Program-made: the position numbers and the translations under genes | Shown here: one piece after another, positions 8,089-13,588 of the stretch | How positions within the stretch are numbered: the first letter of the stretch is position 1 | How the letters are laid out: every line of letters begins with the position of its first letter | The notes under the pieces: generated by a model | Told to the model about the DNA's origin: nothing | Seen by the model: the letters and a program-made list of their open reading frames with translations, nothing else | Databases searched by the model: none | Assembly (NCBI GenBank): GCA_002937555.1 | Contig: PTKB01000040.1 | Coordinates: forward strand, 1 to 13,588 | Direction: 5' to 3' | DNA from: Alphaproteobacteria bacterium MarineAlpha10_Bin2 | GTDB taxonomy: Bacteria; Pseudomonadota; Alphaproteobacteria; UBA828 | DNA: 13,588 nucleotides

Positions 8089-8889
8089 TCAGATGACGAA
8101 GCGGCTGGTCTCTTTGTTGAGGGCGTAAATTAGGCTGAGCGCTGTGACAGCGGAGGTTTTAGGATTGCTCGCCATGGGATGGCCGCGCATTTCCATGGTC
8201 ATGTGCCCGAACTCGCCGTCGGCCTCGATGCGCCCGCAATTGATGATGGCGTCGGGGTCCGCCACCAGGCGCACGAAGGTATTGTCGAAGCCGGCGCCGG
8301 CCATGGCGATGGTGGCGGCGAGGTTGGCGTTTTGCGGGTATTCGAGCGCCGCCGCCTCGGCGCGGCCCTCGAAGATCACGGTTTTTTCGCGCAAGCTGTC
8401 GAGGTCTAAATTCTGTTCGGCGGGGGTGCCTTTCCAGGCATGACTGGGCTTGGTCGACGTATAGGTGACTTTCGCCAAGCCGCCGGCACGGAGCGCGCCG
8501 AGGCCGTCCAGCCCGGCGGTCGCCCCGGCGGGCACGTGCAACCGCGCGCCGCCTTTTTCCGCCGCCGCCATCAGCTTGGCGCGGTAATCGCTCTCGGCCA
8601 GCGCGCCAGTGGCGACCACCATGAGATCGAGGCCGGCACCGAGCAGCGTTTCGCCGTATTGTTTGAGCGCCGCTTGTCCGGCGCACTCCACCACCATATC
8701 GGGCTTAGCCTCTATGACATCCTCGGCGGAGGTGAATACGGCGATATCGGACGCCAACTCTTCGCGCGCTTCGGCGGCGCGCGCCGGGCGCACCAACACG
8801 CCCTGGAGGCGGACCGGAGACTTCTCGCCCGCCAACCTGTCGACGATCATGCGCCCGATGGCGCCCAGCCCGATAATGACGGTTTGCAT
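8089..8889 (-). CDS. nadX: L-aspartate dehydrogenase (putative)
   Basis: A 266-residue NAD(P)-dependent dehydrogenase predicted to convert L-aspartate and NAD(P)+ to iminoaspartate/oxaloacetate and ammonia. The N-terminus starts directly with a Rossmann dinucleotide site, VIIGLGAIG (G7, G9, G12). VECAGQAALKQYG (67-79) and VVATGALA (91-98) follow. The second half fits the DUF108 catalytic domain: PAGATAGLDGLGAL (120-133), STKPSHAWKGTPAE (145-158), FEGRAEAAALEYPQNANLA (173-191), and SNPKTSAVTALSLIYAL near the end. In some bacteria this enzyme replaces NadB in NAD synthesis; here no nadA or nadC is adjacent, so a role in aspartate breakdown is equally possible. The start at 8889 has GGAGA (complement of 8897-8901) seven bases upstream; an in-frame start at 8970 would add 27 residues before the Rossmann motif. 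It is divergent from the ABC binding-protein gene and probably co-transcribed with the PqiA-domain gene. Confidence 0.86.
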   Translation of the reverse strand: MQTVIIGLGAIGRMIVDRLAGEKSPVRLQGVLVRPARAAEAREELASDIAVFTSAEDVIEAKPDMVVECAGQAALKQYGETLLGAGLDLMVVATGALAESDYRAKLMAAAEKGGARLHVPAGATAGLDGLGALRAGGLAKVTYTSTKPSHAWKGTPAEQNLDLDSLREKTVIFEGRAEAAALEYPQNANLAATIAMAGAGFDNTFVRLVADPDAIINCGRIEADGEFGHMTMEMRGHPMASNPKTSAVTALSLIYALNKETSRFVI

Positions 8890-9049
8890 AGCTCGTTCTC
8901 CGTACCTGCTACAACGAAAGCCATTTAGCCGGTTGCGCTCTGCCAAACACCCGCTAGGATGACGCAACAAAATAAGCCGTCAATAGTCCCCTCCAACAGG
9001 GCAAAACAGGCGGCATCGGAACAATGGATTCCTTTTGGGAGAGTGCATC
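8890..9049. promoter_or_regulatory. Divergent promoter region with a candidate sigma-70 promoter for the ABC locus
   Basis: This 160-bp gap lies between two divergent starts. On the plus strand TTGCGC (8933-8938) and TAGGAT (8955-8960) form a plausible -35/-10 pair with 16-bp spacing, about 90 bp before the binding-protein start. GGGAGAG (9037-9043) is its Shine-Dalgarno, six bases before ATG 9050. GGAGA on the minus strand serves the aspartate dehydrogenase gene. I see no clear operator palindrome. Confidence 0.45.
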
Positions 9050-10732
9050 ATGAAATGGCTACAGCGTTTTGCTTTGTCGCTCATTGCCGCCGCCGGGTTT
9101 AGCGGCGCGGCCTATGCCGAGGATTTGCTGATCCTCACCGAGGAAGTTCCCGTAAGCCTGAACTATGACGGCGCGACGGCATCGATCGACACCAACTGGG
9201 TGGGCTGGGACAATATCCTCGACCCGCTGGTCTACCATGCCAACGGCGCGATCAACGAGGATGGCGTGCAGCTTCTCAATTTCAACAAATTCGAGGGCCG
9301 ACTCGCCGAATCCTGGAGCTTCGACGAAGCGACGCTGACCTGGACCTTCAATCTGCGCAAGGGCGTGAAAGGCTGCGACGGTGCGACCTTCAACGCCGAC
9401 GACGTGCTCTATACATTCGCGCGCGCCAAATCGGTGAGCGGCGCTGCGCCAATCGGCTGGTTTCTCGCCAATACCGGCTCGGTCGACGGCTTCACGCCGG
9501 CGGTTTTTGCGCCCACCGACGACGGCGCGGCGGCGCGCAAGCTCGGCGATGAAGTCAAGAAGATCGACGACTACACGGTACAGATTCGCCAATCCGCGCC
9601 CAACCAGCTTTTCCTCAAGGTTTTGTCGATTTTCGCCCTCTATATCTTCGACAAGGAAACCATGGAGGCGCACGCCACGGCGGACGACCCGTGGAGCCAC
9701 AATTGGACCAACAATGATGGCCTCGCCGGTTTCGGCCCCTATTGCCTCAACGAATGGCGCAAGAACGATCGCTTCTCGCTCACCGCTAATCCGGATTATT
9801 ACCGCGGCGCCGCGGTATATGACCGGGTGGTTGTGAAAAAGGTGCCGCAAAGCGCCAACCGGGTGGCCATTCTGCTTTCCGGCGCCGCCCAGATCGCCGA
9901 GCATTTGACGCCCAAGGAATATAACACTCTGAGCAAGGCGAAGAATGTCAGCGTGGTCGGCGTGCAAGGCAATGAGAACATGTTCATGATTCTCAATTTC
10001 AAGAGCCCGCCCTTCGACAACCCGCTGGTGCGCCAGGCCATTGCCCACGCCGTGCCCTATGAGAGAATTATCGACACCAGCTATTTCGGCGAGGCGCATA
10101 AGTGGCAAGGCGTCGTGCCCTCGACCTATCCGGGCTTCCACGTTGCCAGCACGCAATATAATTACGATCCGGAAAAATCGAAGGCGCTGTTGGCCGAAGC
10201 CGGCTATCCGGGTGGCGCGGGATTGGAGGCGTTTCCCGATTCCTTCAAGCTCACCTACATGCTGGAGCGGGAATCGGAAATGGGACCGACCGCGACAATC
10301 CTCCATACCGCCTTTCGCGAAGTCGGCATCAATGTGGAACTCAACCCCATTCCCCAGGCGCAATATGGCGACCGCGAGTTGGTCAAGAAGGATTTGCCGA
10401 TGGGCCTCACGGCGCATATCAAGCCGATCGGCGTCGATGCCGCCTATGGCACCCTCTTAAGCTATGTTTCCTCCAACAAGGGGGGCATTCTCAACTCCGC
10501 CAACTATTCGAGCGACATGGTCGACGGCACGCTCTACGGCTCGCTCGCCGAAGGCGACAACGACAAGCGCAACGAGATGCTGGCGGCGATCCAGGAGCAA
10601 TTGATGAAGGATTTGGTCGTCATTCCGATCCTCGAATTCCGCACCCATTGGGCGACGGCGGCCAGTGTCACCGGCGTGGTCTGGCATCCCGACAATGCGC
10701 TCCGCCTGCATGATTTGAAACCGGCAAAGTAA
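9050..10732 (+). CDS. ABC transporter periplasmic substrate-binding protein, family 5 (peptide/nickel-type)
   Basis: A 560-residue family-5 solute-binding protein, typical in length, that captures the substrate in the periplasm for a DppBC-type importer. A Sec signal peptide is clear: basic start (K2, R6), hydrophobic core, and likely cleavage after AYA at residue 23, leaving EDLLIL at the mature N-terminus. There is no lipobox cysteine. Family hallmarks include LAESWSFDEATLTWTFNLRK, FNADDVLYTFARA, the ANPDYYRG block, and a lobe-2 segment with NFKSPPFDNPLVRQAIAHAV. ATG 9050 is chosen over an in-frame TTG at 9035 because GGGAGAG sits six bases before 9050 and the signal peptide begins with MKWLQR. 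It is the first gene of the import locus, followed by a stable hairpin and then a hydrolase gene. Family-5 proteins carry peptides, nickel, opines, sugars and other solutes, so the ligand is not given by sequence; the neighbouring hydrolase hints at an amide-type compound. Confidence 0.94.
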   Translation: MKWLQRFALSLIAAAGFSGAAYAEDLLILTEEVPVSLNYDGATASIDTNWVGWDNILDPLVYHANGAINEDGVQLLNFNKFEGRLAESWSFDEATLTWTFNLRKGVKGCDGATFNADDVLYTFARAKSVSGAAPIGWFLANTGSVDGFTPAVFAPTDDGAAARKLGDEVKKIDDYTVQIRQSAPNQLFLKVLSIFALYIFDKETMEAHATADDPWSHNWTNNDGLAGFGPYCLNEWRKNDRFSLTANPDYYRGAAVYDRVVVKKVPQSANRVAILLSGAAQIAEHLTPKEYNTLSKAKNVSVVGVQGNENMFMILNFKSPPFDNPLVRQAIAHAVPYERIIDTSYFGEAHKWQGVVPSTYPGFHVASTQYNYDPEKSKALLAEAGYPGGAGLEAFPDSFKLTYMLERESEMGPTATILHTAFREVGINVELNPIPQAQYGDRELVKKDLPMGLTAHIKPIGVDAAYGTLLSYVSSNKGGILNSANYSSDMVDGTLYGSLAEGDNDKRNEMLAAIQEQLMKDLVVIPILEFRTHWATAASVTGVVWHPDNALRLHDLKPAK

Positions 10733-10748
10733 GGCGCGAAGACGAAGT

Positions 10749-10779
10749 CCGGGAGGGCGGCACGCATCCGCCCTCCCGG
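10749..10779 (+). terminator. Perfect 12-bp GC hairpin after the binding-protein gene (attenuator/terminator or RNA-stabilising stem-loop)
   Basis: CCGGGAGGGCGG (10749-10760) is followed after the 7-base loop CACGCAT by its exact complement CCGCCCTCCCGG (10768-10779). It lies 16 bp after the binding-protein stop and 19 bp before the hydrolase ATG. Only a short T run follows (TCCGTTTG), so it is not a textbook intrinsic terminator. Hairpins in this place in ABC import operons often protect the upstream mRNA and lower downstream expression, keeping binding protein in excess. That role is inferred here. Confidence 0.7.
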
Positions 10780-10798
10780 TCCGTTTGAAGGACGAAGA

Positions 10799-11419
10799 AT
10801 GGAGATGGAACTGAAGACCGAGCGCACCGCGCTGGTCGTCATCGACATGCAGAATGCCTTCTGCGCCGACGACGGCTCGCTCGCCGACGCCGGGATCGAC
10901 ATTACCAATTTAGCCGGCGCCATGGCGCCCTGCCGCCAATTGCTCGAATCCGCCCGTCAGGCCGGCGTGCCGGTGATCTTCACGCGCTATGTCTACCGCG
11001 CGGATTACGCCGATGGCGGCGTTGTCATCCGCTATCTGCTGCCGCAATTGAAGGACGTGAATTCGCTCGCCGAAGGCACGGAAGATATAGAAATTATCGA
11101 TCTTCTGGCGCCGGTGGAAGGCGAGTTCGTGATCGACAAGAACCGACCGAGCGCATTTTACGCCACCAATATCGAGCCCATCCTCAACGGCCTGGACGTG
11201 GATTCGCTGGTGGTGTGCGGCGTCACCACCAATATTTGCGTCGAATCGACCGTGCGCGACGCGAGCCAACGGGATTACAAGGTGTTCGTCGTCAAGGACG
11301 CCACCGGCGAGCTTGAGCAACTGCGCTATGACGGCGCCATTGCCGGCATGGCCTGGATGTTCGCCAAGATCGTCGAGGTCGAAGACGTGCTCTCGGTGTG
11401 GGGAGAGGGCAATAAGTGA
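10799..11419 (+). CDS. Isochorismatase-family cysteine amidohydrolase
   Basis: A 206-residue isochorismatase-like hydrolase with the cysteine catalytic triad of the amidase branch: D16 in VVIDMQNAF, K114 in IDKNRPSAFY, and C147 in GVTTNICVESTVRDA, including the Thr-Thr turn with the usual cis-peptide before the nucleophile. True isochorismatases lack the Cys, so this is an amide or carbamoyl C-N hydrolase of the group containing RutB (ureidoacrylate), biuret hydrolase, N-carbamoylsarcosine amidase and nicotinamidase-like enzymes. It has no signal peptide, so it acts in the cytoplasm. The ATG at 10799 follows AAGGA (10788-10792); a second in-frame ATG is at 10805. It sits between the binding protein and the permeases of one ABC importer on the same strand, so its substrate is probably the imported compound or a product of it. 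The exact substrate cannot be named. After its stop comes a 291-bp non-coding stretch, so the permeases may have their own promoter. Confidence 0.92.
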   Translation: MEMELKTERTALVVIDMQNAFCADDGSLADAGIDITNLAGAMAPCRQLLESARQAGVPVIFTRYVYRADYADGGVVIRYLLPQLKDVNSLAEGTEDIEIIDLLAPVEGEFVIDKNRPSAFYATNIEPILNGLDVDSLVVCGVTTNICVESTVRDASQRDYKVFVVKDATGELEQLRYDGAIAGMAWMFAKIVEVEDVLSVWGEGNK

Positions 11420-11473
11420 ACCCCCGGCCGGGAGCTGCGCGATGTGCAATGCATTTGCACCTCCCGTGACAAG

Positions 11474-11499
11474 CCTCTCTTCCCCGGGGGGAAGAGGGG
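11474..11499. repeat. Inverted repeat, 12-bp arms, 2-base loop
   Basis: CCTCTCTTCCCC (11474-11485) and GGGGAAGAGGGG (11488-11499) pair along their length, with one T-G wobble, around a 2-base centre. A purine/pyrimidine-biased palindrome like this is typical of extragenic repeats scattered in GC-rich proteobacterial genomes. It begins 54 bp after the hydrolase stop and lacks a T tract on either side. Confidence 0.65.
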
Positions 11500-11519
11500 T
11501 TGGGGAGTTGGGGCGCACC

Positions 11520-11538
11520 AAGCGCGCAGCGCTTTATT
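11520..11538 (+). terminator. Short hairpin followed by T-rich bases (weak terminator candidate)
   Basis: AAGCGC (11520-11525), loop GCA, GCGCTT (11529-11534), followed by TATT. The stem is perfect but only 6 bp, and the downstream T run is broken by an A. It could end transcripts leaving the hydrolase gene inefficiently, or be one part of the repeat cluster. Confidence 0.3.
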
Positions 11539-11557
11539 GTCTGGTCCCTCAATCGCC

Positions 11558-11575
11558 GGGCGGGGGCGTCCGCCC
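11558..11575. repeat. GC-rich inverted repeat
   Basis: GGGCGG (11558-11563) and CCGCCC (11570-11575) are exact complements around GGGCGT. An alternative pairing, GGGGCG (11563-11568) with CGCCCC (11571-11576), overlaps it. It is the third palindrome in the non-coding stretch before the permease gene. Confidence 0.5.
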
Positions 11576-11629
11576 CACATGGCTTCCTGGGGTCTACCTC
11601 GTATTAACTCGGACGCGTAGTCACGCTTG

Positions 11630-11652
11630 CCGGAATGCTGGTCGCATTCCGG
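11630..11652. repeat. Perfect 8-bp inverted repeat upstream of the permease genes
   Basis: CCGGAATG (11630-11637) and CATTCCGG (11645-11652) are exact complements with a 7-base spacer CTGGTCG. It lies 58 bp before the permease GTG start and about 46 bp before its Shine-Dalgarno. The arm length and spacing fit either an operator for a dimeric regulator or a small RNA hairpin. It differs in sequence from the G-rich palindromes further upstream. Confidence 0.5.
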
Positions 11653-11710
11653 TTGGTGGTGCCGTTTGGAAGAATTTTCGTGGGTTCGCTCAAGCGCGGG
11701 AGCGCGTCCG

Positions 11711-12733
11711 GTGATCAGCCGTTTTATCCTCCGGCGCGTCATCATCGCTTTTTTTCAATTGCTCGGCGTCTCGCTCGTCGTTTTTTTTCTGATCCGCCTG
11801 CTGCCCGCCGATCCGGTCGCCAATCTGGTCGGGCTGAACGCCAGCGATGATGCCTATGCGCAGGCCGAACGCTCGCTCGGTCTCGATAAATCCATATTCG
11901 AGCAGCTCTCGGTCTTTCTCGGTTTCTCCGAGGATCCCGGACTGGTGGACGCCAGCCTGGGCATTTCCTGGATGACCAATGAGCCGGTCTTTCTCGAGAT
12001 CGGCCGTTTTCTCCCGGTTACGCTCGAACTTGTCACGCTGAGCCTTCTGCTCTCCTTCCTAATCGCCATTCCGCTCGGCATGGCGAGCGCCACCAAGCCG
12101 GGCAGCATCGCCGACAAGGTCGCCCTCATCTGGGGCATGTTCGCCGGCGCCCAGCCGGATTATTGGTGGGGCTTGCTGTTCGTCTTCGTTTTTTTCTATG
12201 TGCTGGGCGTGGCGCCGCCGCCGATGGGAAGCATCGACCCGATGATGTCGCGCCCGAGCGTCATCACCGGCTTTTTGACGATCGATTCGCTTTTGCTCGG
12301 ACGCTTCGACGTCTTTATCTCGGTGCTGTTTCACCTCATGCTGCCGGTGGTGACGCTGGTGTTCGTCATATCGGGCGCCATTACCAAGATGGTGCGCCAG
12401 AACATGGTGCGCGCGCTGTCCTCGGACTACATCCTCTATGCGCAAGCCTGCGGCCTCTCCAAAAAGGAGATCGGGCGCTATGCGCTGCGCGCCGCGCTTA
12501 CGCCGGCGGTCACGTTGGTCGGCATCTTCTATATGATTCTGTTGAGCGCCGCGGTGACGGTCGAGCTGGTGTTCTCGTTGAGCGGTATCGGCCAGTACGC
12601 CATCCGCTCGATTCTCACCTTCGACTATCCGGCGATCCAGGGCGTGGTGCTGACGGTGGCGCTGTTGTCGCTGTTCATCTACCTCATTCTCGACATCATC
12701 CACGCCTATCTTGATCCACGGGTGCAATATTGA
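11711..12733 (+). CDS. ABC transporter permease, DppB/OppB type
   Basis: A 340-residue inner-membrane permease, normal length for the DppB family, forming half of the translocation channel with the DppC-type protein encoded next. The N-terminus ISRFILRRVI with a first helix FFQLLGVSLVVFFLIRLLP followed by ADP is the standard DppB opening. Further helices lie near 103-125, 153-167, 205-222, 265-285 and 310-332. The EAA-like loop that contacts the ATPase is at about 242-266 (YAQACGLSKKEIGRYALRAALTP). SLSGIGQYAI near 289-298 and the C-terminal YLDPRVQY are also typical. I place the start at GTG 11711 because GGGAG (11698-11702) lies eight bases upstream and family homology begins exactly there; an in-frame ATG at 11627 would add 28 unrelated residues and cross the palindrome. 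Its TGA overlaps the ATG of a possible 21-codon ORF by one base. Confidence 0.93.
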   Translation: MISRFILRRVIIAFFQLLGVSLVVFFLIRLLPADPVANLVGLNASDDAYAQAERSLGLDKSIFEQLSVFLGFSEDPGLVDASLGISWMTNEPVFLEIGRFLPVTLELVTLSLLLSFLIAIPLGMASATKPGSIADKVALIWGMFAGAQPDYWWGLLFVFVFFYVLGVAPPPMGSIDPMMSRPSVITGFLTIDSLLLGRFDVFISVLFHLMLPVVTLVFVISGAITKMVRQNMVRALSSDYILYAQACGLSKKEIGRYALRAALTPAVTLVGIFYMILLSAAVTVELVFSLSGIGQYAIRSILTFDYPAIQGVVLTVALLSLFIYLILDIIHAYLDPRVQY

Positions 12734-12798
12734 TGCATAGTACCCTCGATCATAGTTCGGTAGCACGTAGGATCGAGAGTACTGGGAGCCCGGCATGA
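12733..12798 (+). CDS. Possible 21-residue minicistron between the two permease genes
   Basis: An ATG at 12733 overlaps the upstream permease stop (TGATG at 12731-12735). It opens 21 codons, beginning MHSTLDHSS, and ends at a TGA (12796-12798) that overlaps the next permease start as ATGA (12795-12798). Overlaps at both ends are the geometry of translational coupling. There is no separate Shine-Dalgarno at normal spacing and the peptide resembles nothing I know. It may simply be a chance open frame in a 61-bp spacer. Confidence 0.25.
   Translation: MHSTLDHSSVARRIESTGSPA
12739..12783. repeat. Imperfect inverted repeat, 13-bp arms, between the permease genes
   Basis: AGTACCCTCGATC (12739-12751) and GATCGAGAGTACT (12771-12783) are complementary at 12 of 13 positions, with a 19-base spacer. 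The right arm ends one base before the downstream Shine-Dalgarno GGGAG (12784-12788). A folded RNA stem would therefore place the ribosome site at its 3' edge, which could tune translation of the second permease. This is inference from layout. Confidence 0.6.
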
Positions 12799-13588
12799 GC
12801 ATCGCTGAGCCGGACAGCCGGCAAGGCGCACCCGCGCCCAAACGCCGCCGCTTTGCCCGTCTCGACAGGTTCAGCGGCAATAAATTCCTTATCTTCGGCA
12901 TCTCCGTCGTGGCGCTGTCGATATTTCTCGCCGCCTTTGGCGCCGCGATCAGCCCCTACGACCCGATTGAGGCGACCGGCGACATCTCCGTGCCGCCGCC
13001 GCCTATCGTCGAATGGCCGCGCTTGTTCTATCTTGCGGTGTCCGGCCAGTTGGAACGGCCGCCGCATTGGTTCGGCACCGATCAATCGGGGCTCGATGTG
13101 TTCTCGCGGGTGATCTCGGCGCCGCGCGCCGATATGTCGATTGCCCTGGGCGGCGCCCTGATTTCGCTCTTCCTCGGCACCTTCCTTGGCCTCATCGCCG
13201 GCTTCTACCGCAATTGGGCGACCGAATTGATGATGCGTATCTCGGACGTGCTGCAAGCCTTTCCGGTGTTCATCACGGCGATGATTCTGGTCGCCCTGGC
13301 AGGGCGCGAGACCGGCAATCTGGTGCTGGCGCTGGTCCTCGTCTACACGCCGATATTCATTCGCCTGACGCGCTCGGAAGTCATGGGCCAAAGCGCGCGC
13401 GGCTATGTGCAAGCGGCCTGGGCGGTCGGCAATAACGGCTTCAAGATCGCCGTCAAACATGTGTTGCCCAACTCGCTGGTGCCCTCGCTGGTGCAATTGT
13501 CGGTGACCGTCGGTTTCGCCATCATCCTGACGGCGGGTCTTAGTTTCGTCGGCGCCGGCGTCCGTCCGCCGACCCCCGACTGGGGCAT
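12795..13588 (+). CDS. ABC transporter permease, DppC/OppC type (C-terminus beyond window)
   Basis: A partial gene of 264 codons plus two bases, running off the right edge without a stop. It begins with a basic cytoplasmic tail (AP-KRRRFARLDRF), then a first helix at about 30-52 and SPYDP, the usual OppC N-terminal domain. HWFGTDQSGLDVFSR (91-105) is the DppC signature before the permease core. Helices follow near 115-137, 156-169 and 175-189. The ATPase-contact loop is at about 200-228 (ARGYVQAAWAVG, with HVLPNS), and GLSFVGAGVRPP (248-259) is the conserved C-terminal block. A segment of roughly 20 residues between PPPP (67-70) and HWFGTD is longer than in common DppC proteins, and Leu replaces the usual Arg in the DxxGRDV motif. 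The start at 12795 has GGGAG (12784-12788) six bases upstream, and a TAG at 12768 blocks extension of the frame. About 30 residues are probably missing; ATPase genes would be expected next. Confidence 0.92.
   Translation, partial: MSIAEPDSRQGAPAPKRRRFARLDRFSGNKFLIFGISVVALSIFLAAFGAAISPYDPIEATGDISVPPPPIVEWPRLFYLAVSGQLERPPHWFGTDQSGLDVFSRVISAPRADMSIALGGALISLFLGTFLGLIAGFYRNWATELMMRISDVLQAFPVFITAMILVALAGRETGNLVLALVLVYTPIFIRLTRSEVMGQSARGYVQAAWAVGNNGFKIAVKHVLPNSLVPSLVQLSVTVGFAIILTAGLSFVGAGVRPPTPDWG

Larger units (their letters stand above)
11420..11710. other. Non-coding, palindrome-rich intergenic stretch
   Basis: These 291 bp separate the hydrolase from the first permease. I see no credible gene: frames open through it have no ribosome site or family resemblance. 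It holds four closely spaced inverted repeats (listed separately) and G-rich tracts such as GGGTTGGGGAGTTGGGGCG at 11497-11515. Composition and palindrome density suggest a dispersed extragenic repeat (REP-like) rather than a regulatory leader. The Shine-Dalgarno for the permease, GGGAG at 11698-11702, lies at its right end. Confidence 0.6.

Noticed and set aside
9059..10417. Long minus-strand open frame (452 codons) opposite the binding-protein gene
   Set aside because: The plus-strand frame has a signal peptide and family-5 motifs; the minus frame has low-complexity Arg/His/Gly content and no domain.
11627..11710. 28-residue N-terminal extension of the DppB-type permease from ATG 11627
   Set aside because: It crosses the 11630-11652 palindrome, has no Shine-Dalgarno, and is unlike DppB N-termini; GTG 11711 fits both signal and homology.
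12059..13496. Two minus-strand open frames very rich in His, Arg, Gln and Asp opposite the permease genes
   Set aside because: This composition is what results from reading hydrophobic helix codons antisense; the plus-strand permease signatures are unambiguous.
1..13588. CRISPR array, tRNA or rRNA genes, insertion sequence or phage genes
   Set aside because: No regularly spaced direct repeats, tRNA-like cloverleaf, rRNA segment, transposase or integrase motif was found by reading both strands.

Overview
The window looks like ordinary chromosomal DNA from a GC-rich alphaproteobacterium, probably Rhodospirillales-like. The evidence is a DNA polymerase I with the alphaproteobacterial style of 5'-nuclease domain, a single-domain PqiA membrane protein, a PuuE-type deacetylase-fold allantoinase, an aspartate dehydrogenase and a dipeptide-type ABC importer. 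Taxonomy is inferred from these family flavours; no rRNA or tRNA gene is visible to fix it. I see no CRISPR array, insertion sequence, integrase or phage gene.

Layout. Bases 1-191 hold the start of a leftward MFS transporter cut by the window edge. A 92-bp divergent gap leads to polA (284-3049), complete and with all catalytic motifs. It converges on a small GFA-family zinc protein (3057-3458, minus). After an AT-rich divergent gap comes a long cytoplasmic hybrid histidine kinase (3646-6429) with four PAS domains, a kinase core and a C-terminal receiver. A PuuE-like allantoinase (6527-7447) follows, behind a possible extended -10 promoter. It ends 3 bp from the end of a convergent pair on the minus strand, in which a putative L-aspartate dehydrogenase (8089-8889) lies upstream of a four-helix PqiA-domain protein (7451-8023).

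From 9050 to the right edge runs a family-5 (dipeptide/oligopeptide/nickel-type) ABC import locus: a secreted substrate-binding protein (9050-10732), a perfect 12-bp hairpin, an isochorismatase-family cysteine hydrolase (10799-11419), a palindrome-rich non-coding stretch (11420-11710), a DppB-type permease (11711-12733), a possible 21-codon minicistron, and a DppC-type permease cut by the window end (12795 onward). The ATPase genes are expected beyond the window.

How the genes may work together. The one combination that stands out is an amidohydrolase gene inside an ABC importer locus, with an allantoinase-like enzyme and an amino-acid dehydrogenase close by. This suggests uptake of an amide- or ureide-type nitrogen compound that is opened and hydrolysed inside the cell; it is a hypothesis from context. 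Nothing here is clearly an undescribed defence or mobile system. The most unusual sequence features are the hairpin after the binding-protein gene, the cluster of palindromes before the first permease, and the minicistron with an inverted repeat between the two permease genes.
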